Part shown: positions 42,286 to 54,206 of the stretch, in pieces
How positions within the stretch are numbered: position 1 is the first letter of the stretch
Layout: every line of letters begins with the position of its first letter
From: Sporisorium sorghi
Taxonomy: Eukaryota; Basidiomycota; Ustilaginomycetes; Ustilaginales; Ustilaginaceae
Reading direction: 5' to 3'
Assembly: GCA_023212695.1 (NCBI GenBank)
Contig: JALCCG010000047.1
Coordinates: 40,848-104,847, forward strand
Length of the DNA: 64,000 nucleotides
Made by a program: the position numbers and the translations under genes
Notes under the pieces: model-generated
The model's database searches: none
Seen by the model: only the letters and a program-made list of their open reading frames with translations
What the model was told of the DNA's origin: nothing

Positions 42286-45200
42286 TCACTCGGCATTCGG
42301 CGAAAGCAAAAACTCCAACATCCTCGCGGGCCCTTTGAGCTTCATCAGCTCGCGAATCGCCCGCAGCTGCTCGATCTCCTTCCGTTCGTCTGCGTACTGA
42401 TCTGCCAAGTGGTACGCCGTTCGCAGCGCCACCTGACTCTCGGTCAACTTGTCCTTCGCCGCTGCACCGCTACTCTTGAGCGTGATCCTCTTGGCCGTAG
42501 TAGACGCCGGTCGCACTTTGGCTGGCACCGTGGCGGCGGGAGTTGCAGAGGCCGCAGCAGAACGAGCAGGCGTGGGAGTGACCGCTGGCGAAGCCGACCG
42601 GAGCTTCTTGGCCGGTGTCGAGGGTGAGCCTGCAATGGCCGACTCTGCAGCAACGGCAGCTTTGCGCTTGGACAAGCGGATCGGTTCTCCGCTGTTGACA
42701 CCCGTCGCTGCTTCCAGAGCAATGCGCTTGATCAGCTCTTCCTCCGAGAGCGGTGGGACGACAGGTGGTGCTGCAGCAGCTTTTGGCGCCTCGGATGCCG
42801 GCTGAGGTGCACTCGCTGCCGCCGCACTGGCCGCTACAGATGCTACGTCACTCTCGCTCTCGGACAAGCTCGAAAGTGGCGAATCCGACGAGCTTCCCTC
42901 GCGACTACTCTCTGTCGAATCCTCCAACGACGAGCGCACGCTCGACTCGGGCACATCGTCATTGGCCAGATCGATGCCCAACGCAGTGGCAACCAGCTGC
43001 CGAGTCCTCGAAGGTTTCTTGAAGAGCTCACCCTCATCGCCAGCCAACTGATCCGCCTTCAAACGCGAAGAAGCAATGTCGGCCAGCGCATCCAGTCCAC
43101 TGAGCGCATTCTGGCGTCTGCCGAAAGGTCTGAACCGCAAGTCGTCGTCCTCGACAGCCGCGCCATCCTCGGCAGCGACCAGTCTCACCGGCACTCGATG
43201 CGCGATCTCCTCGGCGGCAACGTAAAACACGTCGCCAATCTTGCTCGAGTCGTCGGCACGCAGCTTGGTCCAAAAGTCGGTGCGGATCACCTTCTCGGGG
43301 AAGCGGTATCGAATCTTGGACGCCAGCTTGGACCCTCCTGCTGTGATGGCAGGCGCATCGATCACGCCCGGCAAGAGCGGGATCTCCTTGATTCCGCTCT
43401 GTAGACTGCCGGTGATTCCGTTGGCGCCCATCAGCTCCTCCATCGGGTCCGGAATGATGTCAATGTCACCATTGTTGAGCACACGCGTGCGGAAGTACTT
43501 GCCGGGCCCAATGGTCCGAGCCGAGGGCAGCGGCAGATCCACCGTCCTGGGCACAGCGGCACCAACACGTGCGACTCGGCGACGGTCGTTGACATGGTCG
43601 CTGTGAGCCGGACACATCCACTTGCGCAGGTTGCTCGGCATGCCCAGCATCGGCGGGTCGACGCAGTCAATGTGCCAATGCAGCGCACAAAAGTCACAGC
43701 TGACAATCTTGCGCCAGCCTGTGCCCTCCCTGACCGTGTGTTCAGCCGGTGCCGATGGAGCAACATCCCCGAAAACGCTGCCGGAACGCGCCTTGTTGAG
43801 GCCTGCTTTGCGCGACTTGGAGCCAGCTGCACCTGCCGCGCTGCTGCTGCTGCTGTGCTGCTTCTCGGTTTCGGTGGGAAGCGCCGTTCCGCCGCAGCGA
43901 TAGCAAAGCACCGCATCACCGTTCTTGTCCTTGAGTCGATACGGATCTCGCAGCTCGATCTGGCCGTGGCGGTTCGGCTTGACCTGCCTTACCATGGCTG
44001 CATTGATATAGTCGCCGTTGTTGGCAGTAGCCACGTCCTTGAAGTACGTGCGTATATCAAGAGGCAGCTGGAAGCTCTTGGGGTTCTGCTGCGACAGCAC
44101 AGGGAGGAGGTAGCCAAACGGACCCAGCCCTTTCGGCTTTGGCGTTGCCTTGGGCTTGCGCTCTGCCACGCAGACGTTGCAGAACCACATATCCTCCATG
44201 TTGACGTCGGAAGTGGTGGAGTCTGGTGCATCCGCCTTCGCCTTACCTTTCTGCACAGTGCTCGCTTTGACCGGTCCCAGGACCTCAACGGCATTCGACG
44301 GTGGCATCTCGTCAATGTCGAGCGGCGGATTCATGCAGTGGAAGTGGAAGCTGCGCGGGCATCCATCGCAGCAGACGAACCGGCCATTACCGCCACAAGT
44401 CTCGCAAAAGTCGTTGTTGGCGCCGCCCTTGTCCTCGAGCCGTGGCGTGAGGTTGGTGTCGGTCGAGGTCGAGCTGGGCCCAGACGGAATCTTGGCGCCT
44501 GCGATGCCTGGGATGGTACGAAGTCGACCTTCAGGCGTGTACATCGTCCCGGAAGGAGGCTCCACAAGGGGAGGCGGCACAATTGTGCGAGCCGCGCCAC
44601 CCTTCTTAGCGCCAGCGGAAGCCGCTGCGGGAGTTTGGACGGGAGCAGCACCATTACTGCCCGCGGAAGGAGACCTGCGCGCGCGGGCTTGTTCCTGCAA
44701 GAGCGATTCGCGGTGCTTCTTGAGGCCCAGAGGATCGGCGTAGGCACTCGTAATGGATTGCGATGCTTGCAGCGATGCGCCTCTGTTGCTTGGATTGCGA
44801 CGTAGAGCCACAGCCGGAGATGCTGTTTCGTCCGCTTCGGCCACAGCAATACCCACAGCGCCGCTTGCTGTTGGCGCCGAGTTGACAGCATCGACCGCTG
44901 CGCTCGGTGCTGGCAGCATTGCTTCGTTTTTATTCGTCGCTGCAGATGGCTGTTCCGCTGCGGATGGTTGCGGTGCGCTTTGGGCGACACTGTCCTGAGC
45001 GAGCGCCGCGTCGGGACTCGTTTCGCGTGTGGCTGTCGCCGTAGCGACGGAGTCCGCGTCAGTCAAGACGTCGGCGAGGAGCGGGTCGACCACGTTGCTT
45101 TCAGCGGATGTCGACACGTCAGCTTGTTGAGCATCCGCTTCGGTGGATGCGACTGGTGCATCGCCAGATGTCGATTCGCTGTTATGAGTAATTCACGAAT

Positions 45201-46944
45201 CGCGATAGGCAAAGTTTAAAGGAGAGAGCCGTGCAAGAGGCACAGAGGAGAAGGGCAGGCAAAAGAGCGCGTTGTCAGTGAGTGATCGGATCCGAATGCA
45301 GAGGCAGATACGGAAAACGAGACGATGGCCGAGTGGCCTATCGATTCGAAACGAGTCGAGTCGAGGCTGAGTTGGACGACGAGAGAGCAGCAGCAGAAAT
45401 CCCGCACGCGTCTCTGCCTCATTGTTGGTGCAGCATCGCGAGCTTTGCCGAGGATTTTTGGGTGATTTTTGTGTTTCCATCCGCTCGGCTTGGCTGGCTG
45501 AGTCGCTCCAAAGCTGACTCTGCTGTTTTCATGCAGAGCAGAGCAGGGCAGAGCAGAGGATGGCTGTGCGCACCTCGTCGTCGTCGTCGTCGTCGTTGTT
45601 GTTGTCGTCGTTTGACCCAGCCTTCCTCCTGCTTCCACGCTTTCTGCCGCTTCTCCCTGCCCTAAATGAAAGTTTGCAGCACGAGCTGCATCTCGTTGGA
45701 CCCACTGCAAGCGTCCGCCCATTCTTTTCCCCTTTTTTGACCGGCGAGGTTGTGTGTCGCTGCATGGTGCGTGCTGCTGCTGCTGGTCATGGTGGCACCG
45801 ATCGAACAAGCCCACATGTTGCTTCCTCCCAACCTCTCGACCGACATGCGTGTGCCAAATGAAACGACAACGGCATCCCTCTGCGTGAGAAATTGTGTAC
45901 ATACCTCTGTGTTCGCTCGGCCTGTGCAGCTTGTGCGGGAACTTTGCTCGATTTTGCGGACGCGGTTCCCTTGTTGACGGTCTGGAACAGCGCGAAGGGC
46001 ATCTTACCGTTGATGTTCGTCGGTGGAACAAAGTCGGCCGGTGGCTGTGCCGGGACAGGTTTGCGTTGAGTACTGTTGACGGCAGAAGCACCACCTCGGC
46101 GTTTGGGATTGGGAGCGGGTGGTTGCACATCGGCGACGACTGGATTGAGCGGAGGATATGCTGGATCCGCCGGTAGTGATGGTGGAGGACCCATGACTTC
46201 GGTGCGTAGCTCGTCGCCTTCGAGTGGTGGATCACGACTCGTGTCCGTGCTCAACAACGCTGCAATGATCGGCTGCTGAGTGGTGGTGGATGTAGCGGCA
46301 ATGGCGTTTTGCGTGGATGGCTCGAGACCGTCGATGCTGGACACGCCGACGAGGCCACCAGCCAGTGGTTGGCTAGGATGACTCGCTCCCGCTGCTGTTG
46401 TAGTCGCTTGCGTCTCTGTCGTTGCTAAAGACACGTCGACGGGTTCCGCCTTTGGCACTGGCATCGACTCTGCTGCTGTCGTGTCTCCAAGTAGACCGTT
46501 CTGTTGTGTTGCGCCATCGTCAGAATTCGAGGTCGGTGCACTTGGATCTTGCGCCGCTGGTTCGGAAGGCAAGGACGCGTGCGTCGAAGTCCTTTGCTGA
46601 GATTCGCGCAACGCGGCGGTCTTTGCCTTGATGGCGAGCTCATACCAGTGCTTGGGAACGGACGAAGACGGTGCTGACATCGAGACGAGGTTCGTCGGCG
46701 TCATGGGTCTATTGCTGCCCTCGACGAGCACGTGCCGATCGTGCTGTGGCGGTCGCTGCTGTTGCTGTTTTGAGCTCGTCGACGTTGTGTTGGTCGATTG
46801 GCATTCGTTTTCGCGATCTTGCGTGAACGCGCTAGGGTTCTTTGGCTCGGGCTTCCTGCGTGCTGAGCAGCCTGCAGCAGTGCTCTGTCCGTTTTGATCT
46901 TGCTTGGCTCTATCTAGGGATGGCGAGAATGGATGAGGAAGCAT
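42286..46944 (-). CDS. RCO1: RCO1-like double PHD-finger protein, probable Rpd3S histone deacetylase subunit
   Basis: Two exons: 45905..46944 and 42286..45178, giving about 1310 residues. The 726-nt intron has a GTATGT donor and a CAG acceptor (ATAACAG), and joins AG|C as Ser in frame. The N-terminal exon is Gln/Ser/Pro-rich and disordered. PHD1 starts at about Cys605 (CETCGG, CCDGCPRSFHFHC, WFCNVC), a full C4HC3 finger. PHD2 is extended, with a CYRCGG pair, a Ser-rich loop, then CDFCALHWHIDC (about 841) and WMCPAH. A conserved block after PHD2 (LNNGDIDIIPDP) matches the region following the fingers in Rco1. In yeast, Rco1 with Eaf3 directs Rpd3S to H3K36-methylated genes. ATG 46944 is the first in frame; later ATGs near residue 90 are possible. 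The intron holds a (TCG)n tract at 45574-45612. Confidence 0.78.
45574..45612. repeat. (TCG/GTT)n microsatellite in the RCO1 intron
   Basis: TCG units changing into GTT then back to GTC. A GCAGA-type tandem lies just left at about 45533-45559. Confidence 0.85.
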
Positions 46945-47868
46945 CACCCTCGTGATCGAGTACGAACAGCGTCTAGACTTGTTGCCTCTTTAGCCAAGAA
47001 GCTGTGACTAAGCAAGGATGCAGCCTATATCGATGCGGCACCTCGAGAGAATCGACGCTTTGCCTAGCGCGATGAATGCTTTGTGAAAGCAGCAGGCCTT
47101 GACCGTTGAAGCAAACACCGTCGTGTCAAGCCGGTGAGCCAAAATTTCGAGATGCAGCAGATTGCTTAGCGCCTCCGTTGATCCGGCGACGAGAGACGCG
47201 GCGGCTCTCGCAATTCGAGACTCGGACTCGGTCGACTCGTAGATCCCTTTCGCCTGCGTTACGACCTCGAATGTGCGGTCTTGACTTCGTTTGAGAGAGG
47301 AGACGGAATCGCGTCGGCACGATTCTCTCTCTGTGTCGCTTAGATGGAGGTGGAACGAGAAAAAGAACGACACGAAAGGCTGTGTGGCCCGCTCACCCTT
47401 CGCTCGCTCTCTGCTCAACAACCCTGGCGAATTCAACCAAAAAAATGCGAGGCAGCTCAGCCTGTATCTCGTGTTTCGCATTCAGCAGACTCCGATTCCC
47501 GGTTGAAATCTCAGTCGCAAAAAGCGCGCCGAAGACGCGAAAACGAGAGAGCGACTCTGCTTTTCGGGTACAGCACGGTCGGCAGACAGTCAGCACGAGC
47601 AGAGCAGAAAGAGGGGCTTCTAGAAATGCCTACACGCGCGAATGTCCCCTGCGACTCGCATTCAATCGAGGCCGAGCGAGCTATCAGAGCACAGCCACTT
47701 CCGCTTGCTGCTGCTGCTGTGGTCGTCGATTCACACGCGTCTTCAAGCGTCAACACAAAGATAGTCTCTCCAACGCATCCATTGACATCTGCTCGTCATC
47801 AGCGAGTACGAAGAATGTAATGCCCCTATCAAACCCCGTGATTGCATGTATAGATGAGATGAGCAACA
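46945..47868. other. Intergenic region upstream of RCO1 and downstream of COG1
   Basis: 924 bp; no gene seen. Both neighbours are on the minus strand, so the RCO1 promoter lies here. Confidence 0.55.
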
Positions 47869-50800
47869 TCAACGAACAGGAAGCAGTGAAAAGCGATCCA
47901 TCTTCTTCCGCGACACCGTCAGAATCGGACGGACATCTCTCACCGCCGACGCTGGTTCCGCCGGCGTGAGCACTCTCGCCTTCACCCTCTCCGAACTCGA
48001 CTGCGACCCAGACGCCGTGGTGGCGAGGGCCAGAGCGAGCGGTGCCAGCGCCAGACGAACACGGTGCAGGCTGGCGTCGGCGGCGATGTGCTCGCTCAAA
48101 CTCGCAGCCTCACACGCGAGTAGCGCTCGAAGCGCTTTCGTGTCCGCTGCCGACGTTGCGTCATCGTCAGCCAGTGACACGAGGACACTGCGCACTTGCT
48201 CGGCGAGCTCGGGCCCTGCAAGCGCAGATCCCAGCTGCACGATCGACTCGGACACCGTGGCCAGGGCGCACAGCATCGGCGCTGACACGGCGTCTGAAGC
48301 AGGCTGGGTGCTCGCACTGCCCACGGTGAGCATGTGCGAGAGACGTCGCTCCAGCTGGGGCCGCCAGAATCGCTCCAGAGCCGCCTTGACTGGCTCTCGA
48401 GTCTTGTGCTGGGGGGATGCTGCTCCGGCAAGCACGGCCACGACCCGCATCACAAGACTCGTCGACCTCGAGACCTGTGCTTGGCCATCATCGACACGGG
48501 AGCTCGACTGCGCCTGCTCAAGCAAAGCGGTCAGGCCCGTCTCCATCTCTGACCGCGAGGACGCAAGAATGGAGTCAAATTTGGCCCGGATCGACTCGCT
48601 TGCACCCGCAAATCGCTCGTCGGCCTCCAACTCGGCCTGATACAGCTGCAGCTCCTCCGTCAGTGTTGCCAGCGGTGCTTCGTACAAGCTTGCGAGACGA
48701 TCCACCTGCTTGGACCGGCCGCGTACGTGGTCTTGCAGCGCTGCTGTGAATGTGCGGCTCGAGCTCGACGCGCTCGCTTTGCCGTTTGTGTTCGATCGCG
48801 TCGTTTCGGCTTCGATGGGATGGAAGAGGGCATCGAGAGGTGCATCCACTTCGCTCGAATCATCCTCCTGCGACCTGGAGACCTTGTCTAGCGACGAAAC
48901 GATGTGCTCTGTCTCTTGAAGCAGCTCCTTGACGGCACGATTGAGCTTCTGCTCCATCAGATGCAACAGGCGCTCTTGAAGCACTGCGTCGATGGCTTCT
49001 TCGAGTTGCTGAAGCTCCAAGTGAACCTTTGTCACAGCCTCTTGGCGGCGCTCGTCTGTCGATTCCTGCGCCCCAACCAGCTTGCGCGCGACGATACGAC
49101 GTGCACGATGCAAAGCGATCCTCAACGAACTTCGAACGAGTGCCAGTTCACCGACATCCGACAGCTCGGACAGCAGCGAGCGCAGACTGACCGGACCCGC
49201 ATTGTCTGAGCCTCGAATGATGGTCTCGCGTGCTTTCGTCGACCAAGAAGCCAGATCGGCGAAAGTTGGCGAGGATGTTTGTGCCTCTTTGGCGTTCAAA
49301 TCGAGATGAGGTGTGAAGGCCCAAAACGAAGGCGGGAGGAGTCGAGAAAGGATGCGTCCACTTGGTAGTGCTTCAACCACGCTCACCGTTGAGACTCGCA
49401 GCGGCGGTCGACTGGGATGCGTCTGTGTGCGATCAGGCGTAGCCTCCAACTCGTTCTGCTTCTCGCTTTCGGCGATGGGCAGACCATAGCTTGACCTTCT
49501 TCTCTGAGCACGAAGAGTGGCAGCGCTTTGACGGGCGGTGGGAGCGTCGCCGTTGGAAGAAGGATGCCGAAGCAAGAGCGTGCGTTCCGCAGTCGGCGAT
49601 CCGGCTGCCGGGGCCGTGGTAGCAAAGTTGGCAGAATCTGTGACGGTGCTGAGCAGATCCAACAGCAGAGGTCGGGATGCGGAGGCTGCCCCTGCTTCTT
49701 TCGGAGGGAGCATGAAGATCTGGACGGCGTGCTGCAGCGTTCGAGCAAACAGAGTGACGAGCTGCGATATTGTCTGCGAGGTTTGCGCTGCTCGCTCTTC
49801 CTTGCTTGCCGCTGCCGCCTCGCTCTCCCGATGTGCGGTAGAGCGATGATGTGATGCAGGCTTTGCTTGTCGTCGTTGCACCATGCGTCGCATCGCCGTG
49901 AGTCTCTGTGAGAGCAACAAGTGACTGGCCTGCTCCGGCTTGGTGCCGTCGAGCAGCATGAGGGCAGCCAGCTGGTCCACCACAGCCATCGACTCGATCT
50001 CGGTGTCGGAAAGGAGCGATACGGCTCGGTGGACGATCTGTTTGCGCATGGGCAGCATGGTCTGCCATTGCTTTTCGATAAAGGGAAAGGCCTTCTTGAC
50101 GTTGACCCTGAGCAACGAGACGGCTTCCGACACGGAGCTGATGCCCGTTTCGCCGTCGCTAGTAAGAGTCGAAGGAGGGCCTGGTGAGGACGCCGAGTCG
50201 ATGAGATCCCACCACGTAGCTCGAGCCAGCATAAAGGCCCAGGCAGCTTGGAGTGTCTTGCCCTTTTCGATCGACTTCCACACATACTCGGGTGCGTCCA
50301 TGATGAGGCGTAGCGAGGCACCGAGCACATAGATAGCCTCCTGATGCAGAGACGAGGCTTCCGCTTCCGGTGCGGCGAGATGCTGGGTCGGCAGATAGCT
50401 TTTGCGTCGATTCAGCTTGGCGGACGAAGCGCTCTTGTCCTCGATGGCACCAGCAAGACGCACGCCGTCCGAAAGCTGACGCAGCCTTTGTGAAAGTTGC
50501 TCTGAGCTTCGGGCCATGTCGATGATGGTGTTGGCTGTGCCGAGCAGATCCTCGTAACGCTGACCTACAAGACTCCTCAGCTCCTCCTGCTTGCCCGATG
50601 CGGTGCTCCTGACAGCTCGCTCGTATGCTTCGACCTCCTTGACGGTGAGTGAGCGGAAGAGCGTATCTGGCTCGGTACCGAATGGATCAAAGCCAGTAGC
50701 CTGAAAGATGCGAGCCGCTTCGTTTGGCACTGATGTTCGGCGCGGAAGTCGGTCAACGGGTGATGGCGCGTCGACGCTGATGCTGCCAGAGCTAGATGTG

Positions 50801-50922
50801 AGCGAGGCATTGGTTCTGGCATGTCTTGGGCGACCGTGCCTGGCGGGAGTGGTGGATGTCGAGCCTGTGTCTGCAGAGGTGCTGCCGTTGCTGTCAGCGT
50901 GACGCTGCGAGGTGGCTGACAT
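47869..50922 (-). CDS. COG1: Conserved oligomeric Golgi complex subunit 1
   Basis: 1017 residues, single exon. The VPS51/COG1 N-terminal module is recognisable at about residues 65-150: F..FDPFGTEPDTLF, a VKEVE..ERAVR helix, and the signature LVGQRYEDLLGTANTIIDM followed by SEQLSQRLRQL. The rest is helical with Ser/Ala-rich inserts, ending in a basic tail. COG1 sits in lobe A of the COG tether that keeps Golgi glycosyltransferases recycling, functionally close to the GH125 and SUR1 pathways although not clustered by design. ATG 50922 is clean. It is divergent from the cyclophilin gene with 256 bp between starts. Confidence 0.85.
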   Translation of the reverse strand: MSATSQRHADSNGSTSADTGSTSTTPARHGRPRHARTNASLTSSSGSISVDAPSPVDRLPRRTSVPNEAARIFQATGFDPFGTEPDTLFRSLTVKEVEAYERAVRSTASGKQEELRSLVGQRYEDLLGTANTIIDMARSSEQLSQRLRQLSDGVRLAGAIEDKSASSAKLNRRKSYLPTQHLAAPEAEASSLHQEAIYVLGASLRLIMDAPEYVWKSIEKGKTLQAAWAFMLARATWWDLIDSASSPGPPSTLTSDGETGISSVSEAVSLLRVNVKKAFPFIEKQWQTMLPMRKQIVHRAVSLLSDTEIESMAVVDQLAALMLLDGTKPEQASHLLLSQRLTAMRRMVQRRQAKPASHHRSTAHRESEAAAASKEERAAQTSQTISQLVTLFARTLQHAVQIFMLPPKEAGAASASRPLLLDLLSTVTDSANFATTAPAAGSPTAERTLLLRHPSSNGDAPTARQSAATLRAQRRRSSYGLPIAESEKQNELEATPDRTQTHPSRPPLRVSTVSVVEALPSGRILSRLLPPSFWAFTPHLDLNAKEAQTSSPTFADLASWSTKARETIIRGSDNAGPVSLRSLLSELSDVGELALVRSSLRIALHRARRIVARKLVGAQESTDERRQEAVTKVHLELQQLEEAIDAVLQERLLHLMEQKLNRAVKELLQETEHIVSSLDKVSRSQEDDSSEVDAPLDALFHPIEAETTRSNTNGKASASSSSRTFTAALQDHVRGRSKQVDRLASLYEAPLATLTEELQLYQAELEADERFAGASESIRAKFDSILASSRSEMETGLTALLEQAQSSSRVDDGQAQVSRSTSLVMRVVAVLAGAASPQHKTREPVKAALERFWRPQLERRLSHMLTVGSASTQPASDAVSAPMLCALATVSESIVQLGSALAGPELAEQVRSVLVSLADDDATSAADTKALRALLACEAASLSEHIAADASLHRVRLALAPLALALATTASGSQSSSERVKARVLTPAEPASAVRDVRPILTVSRKKMDRFSLLPVR

Positions 50923-51178
50923 TTTGTCCGCAGCGGTCTTCCGCTAAAAGGAGTGATGATGGTGATGGTGGAAGGCGAGAAGAATGTTGCGTTGCATTCT
51001 GCTCAAATCGGACCAACACGTCGTCCGTGCGGCGCGCAAATCGCCTCCGATTCGGTGGACCCTTGACACCAAACAAAGGAAACAACGTCAAAACCTTCCT
51101 GCTTGCTTCACCAAACACCAGCTCGTCACCAACAATCCGAGTGCCGACCAGCGGCTCCAGCGACGAACGGACGACGCC
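50923..51178. promoter_or_regulatory. Compact divergent promoter, COG1 and PPIL1
   Basis: 256 bp separates the two ATGs. The PPIL1 frame is open upstream to an ATG at 50984, but those residues have no cyclophilin character. Confidence 0.6.
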
Positions 51179-51743
51179 ATGTCGATACCTGGCAAGGACA
51201 GCGGTGCGGTGGTGCTCGACACGTCGATGGGTCGCATCGTGTTGGAGCTCTATTGGAAGCACGCACCAAGGACCTGCGCCAACTTTTACCAGCTCGCCAA
51301 GCAGGGTTTCTACGATGGCATCATCTTTCACCGCGTCATCAGCGACTTTATGATCCAGTCTGGCGATCCCACAGGTACAGGCTCAGGAGGTACTTCGATC
51401 TACGGCGGCACGTTTGAGGACGAGCTGCATCCTGAACTTCGCTTTGTTGGAGCGGGCATCCTGGCGTCAGCCAACGCTGGACCCAACACCAACCGTAGCC
51501 AATTCTTTATCACGCTGGCACCGACGCCGTTCCTGGACGGGAAACACACCATCTTTGGACGTGTCAGCAACGGGATTCAGGCAGTACGCGAGATTGGAGC
51601 TGCCGACACCAAGGACGACAGGTAAGCCTTTCCCCTTTCCCCGACCTCCAAGCGGACTGCTCACCTAGACGCTTTTGTTGCGCATTCCTTTCCTCGACAG
51701 ACCACGGGAAGAGATCAAGATCGTCGGAGCGACAGTCGTATGA
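51179..51743 (+). CDS. PPIL1: PPIL1-type cyclophilin (peptidyl-prolyl isomerase)
   Basis: Join 51179..51621 and 51701..51743, 161 residues. The 79-nt intron has GTAAGC and CGACAG ends and completes an Arg codon. The single cyclophilin domain includes FHRVISDFMIQSGDPTGTGSGG, RSQFFITLAPTPFLDGKHT and the GRV end, with the PPIL1-type start (LDTSMGRIVLELYW). PPIL1 orthologues are spliceosome-associated isomerases. The position equivalent to the cyclosporin-contact Trp (CypA W121) is Phe here, so drug sensitivity may be reduced. Length matches human PPIL1 (166). Confidence 0.9.
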
Positions 51744-52348
51744 GAGCGTCAGCCTCATACACAATGACTTGACGTTGACGACAAGCAAAGGATGGTGTTG
51801 TATGAAACCTCGATTTTTGCGACCTCCTTTTCTCATTTGATATTTCCGGCAAGCATTTTCGACGTTCACAAATCGACCAGCCAGAGCTCACATCAACGAG
51901 CAGGCAAAAGGAGAGACAGCGATTCCCAGCAGCGCGAGCACTCGCAGACTGAACGAGCCGCGACCGACAAGTTCTCGCCGCTTGCAGCAATCTCGAAGAC
52001 TACCTTGCGTTCAAAACCCAGATTCACACCCAAGACCACACAAAAGAGAGACAGGTTGGTATGATGCCTGATGTTGCGTAGCTGGCGGAGCCCTGTTCCG
52101 ACCGCCGAGCCCATGGTGGTACTAGAAGTACAAGGATGAACACAAAGAAGATAAAACGAGAAGACACAGCTGCGAAGGAGGTGGAAGTGGAGGAGAGCGA
52201 AGATAGCAAATGCAGACGAGCTGCGACTTCTATCGGTGCGAGCCTAGACGCAGGCCGAAGCGAGCGCTGCCAAGAGCAGAGGAGATGATGGTAGTACAGT
52301 GGAAGATGCGAGACAACGAGAGCGCGACGACGGAGCGAGTCGACACGC
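51744..52348. other. Convergent intergenic region, PPIL1 and H2A
   Basis: 605 bp holding both 3' regions. No gene seen. Confidence 0.55.
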
Positions 52349-52876
52349 TTAGATGTCCTGCGAGCCACCAGCCTTCTTGGGCTTGCCCGACTTGGCGGGG
52401 AGCAGCTCCGACTGGATGAAGGGCAGCACACCACCCTGCGAGATGGTGACACCGCCGAGCAGCTTGTTGAGCTCCTCGTCGTTGCGGATAGCGAGCTGCA
52501 GGTGACGGGGAATGATACGCGACTTTTTGTTGTCACGGGCGGCGTTGCCGGCAAGCTCGAGGATCTCGGCAGCAAGGTACTCGAGAACGGCGGCGAGGTA
52601 GACTGTGTGTGTGGGGGGGGGGGGAGAACGAACGATGGAATGAGAGAAGAATGTTAGTCGACTGAGGTTCGGCGAAGTGAGCACGGCATGAGTGAGATGA
52701 ATAGATAGCAGAGACGTACCAGGAGCACCAGCACCGACACGCTGAGCGTAGTTGCCCTTTCGCAACAGACGGTGGATACGACCGACGGGGAACTGCAGAC
52801 CGGCCTTGGCCGAACGCGACTGCGACTTGGTCGAGGCGTCACCAGCCTTGCCACCAGACTTGCCACCGGAAGACAT
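52349..52876 (-). CDS. Histone H2A, canonical with SQ motif
   Basis: Join 52349..52602 and 52720..52876 on the minus strand, 136 residues. The 117-nt intron (GTACGT donor, ACACAG acceptor preceded by a C run) interrupts the Val codon in GAPVYLAAV. Core H2A features are present: [17 protein letters not shown], the acidic-patch region [25 protein letters not shown], and the docking domain. The C-terminus ends in SQDI, the fungal gamma-H2A site phosphorylated by Mec1/Tel1 kinases on DNA damage. Divergent from H2B. The docking residues and SQ tail argue against H2A.Z. Confidence 0.95.
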   Translation of the reverse strand: MSSGGKSGGKAGDASTKSQSRSAKAGLQFPVGRIHRLLRKGNYAQRVGAGAPGTSLLSIHLTHAVLTSPNLSRLTFFSHSIVRSPPPPTHTVYLAAVLEYLAAEILELAGNAARDNKKSRIIPRHLQLAIRNDEELNKLLGGVTISQGGVLPFIQSELLPAKSGKPKKAGGSQDI

Positions 52877-54206
52877 TGTTGTTAAGATAGATAGAGGGGG
52901 GTTGGTGTTTGGGAGAAAGGTTGGGATAGTGCTTGAGGAGCGAGTAGACGATGGAGAGAAGGAAGCAGAGAAAGAGGGAGAAGCCAACGTCGATGCAGCC
53001 GATTCGGACCAAGGGTTTTATCGTCTTTGGGGTGGTGCTTGCGTGCGCACGCTAGAGACCGGCAGCTGAGCAGTCTGTGTGCTTCAAGCACAAAGTGTTG
53101 CATGCGCGACGCGACCTTGCCTTTGCTGCTTTGCTGCGCCCTGGACAGCTGAGCTGCAAGCTGTGACCAAAGTGCGGGAAATGCGGACTGTCTCTTTTTT
53201 TTCTGCGTCCAAGCTTTGCTGCTGCTTCAGAGCGCAGTCCCAAAAACGCGTTGATCTGGCGTTGCAAGAACGGAATATTTTTGCCTTGCCTCCACTGCAG
53301 TCAACTTCGCCCACCTTTCAAAATTACAGCCGTCGAAGCGCATTCTCAATTTGGCGTTCATCACATTCGGGCCTTCGAAGTCTCTAATTACTAGACACAC
53401 GTTGTTAGCCGATTCTATCGACGATCTCGCAACTCCCTTTGTCTATCGTCCGCTCGCTGGCTGCCCTTGGCTATGACCGTGATCCGCCAAAGCTGGGTCG
53501 CTAATGACTTCGAACGAGCTGCTATGAGTTGAGTCACCATTCAATTCAATCCCGCATCACAGCTGAGTCAAGCTAGGCCAGAAAATCCGAGAGAGGGCAC
53601 TCGGAAGAGGAGAGCAGAAAGACGAGAATTCAAATTAGGGGCGACGAAGTTGGAAAAGGCGTGATCAGCTTCGCGACAGATGTTGAGAAGCGCAATTGAC
53701 TGACTCGGCTGTTGCGTCAAAAGTGTGATGTGGATGAAGTCTAAATTAGAGCCTTCGTCGCCTCTTGAACTGAATATTTCTCAGCGCCCAGCAACAGCCG
53801 CTCGGGGCCCTTGATTTTTTTTTTGCTTCAAACGCATTTTTTCCTGCGCAGACAGACGCGTTTTTGGCCCTTTCCGCACTCCTGCTGCGCTGCTCTACGC
53901 AATTTTTCGACAAAGGCTGCGCGTCGACGTGTGTGCTTCTGTGCTTGTGTGCTGCTGTGCGTTGTCCATGCGCCTCCCATCCAGAAAGACGCGCCTCTCT
54001 CTCTCTCTCTCTCTCTCTGTGTGCTGCGCCGTGCGTGTTGCAGGCCTCGCTCCGCTCTCGAGATTGGTTTATAACCCGAGCCTTCCGAGACGCTCTCCTT
54101 CTCCGGACCCTCTTCTCTTTTCCTCTTTCTCCTCATCCGTCAAGTCTTCCAACAACACTCTCCAACCAACCAACCTCAACCCAACCAACCTCTTACTCTA
54201 TTCAAG
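52877..54206. promoter_or_regulatory. Bidirectional H2A/H2B promoter region
   Basis: 1.33 kb between the divergent histone starts, with no gene. Includes AT-richer DNA at about 53380-53800, a T run at 53814-53823 and a (CT)n tract at about 53996-54018 close to the H2B start. Confidence 0.65.
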
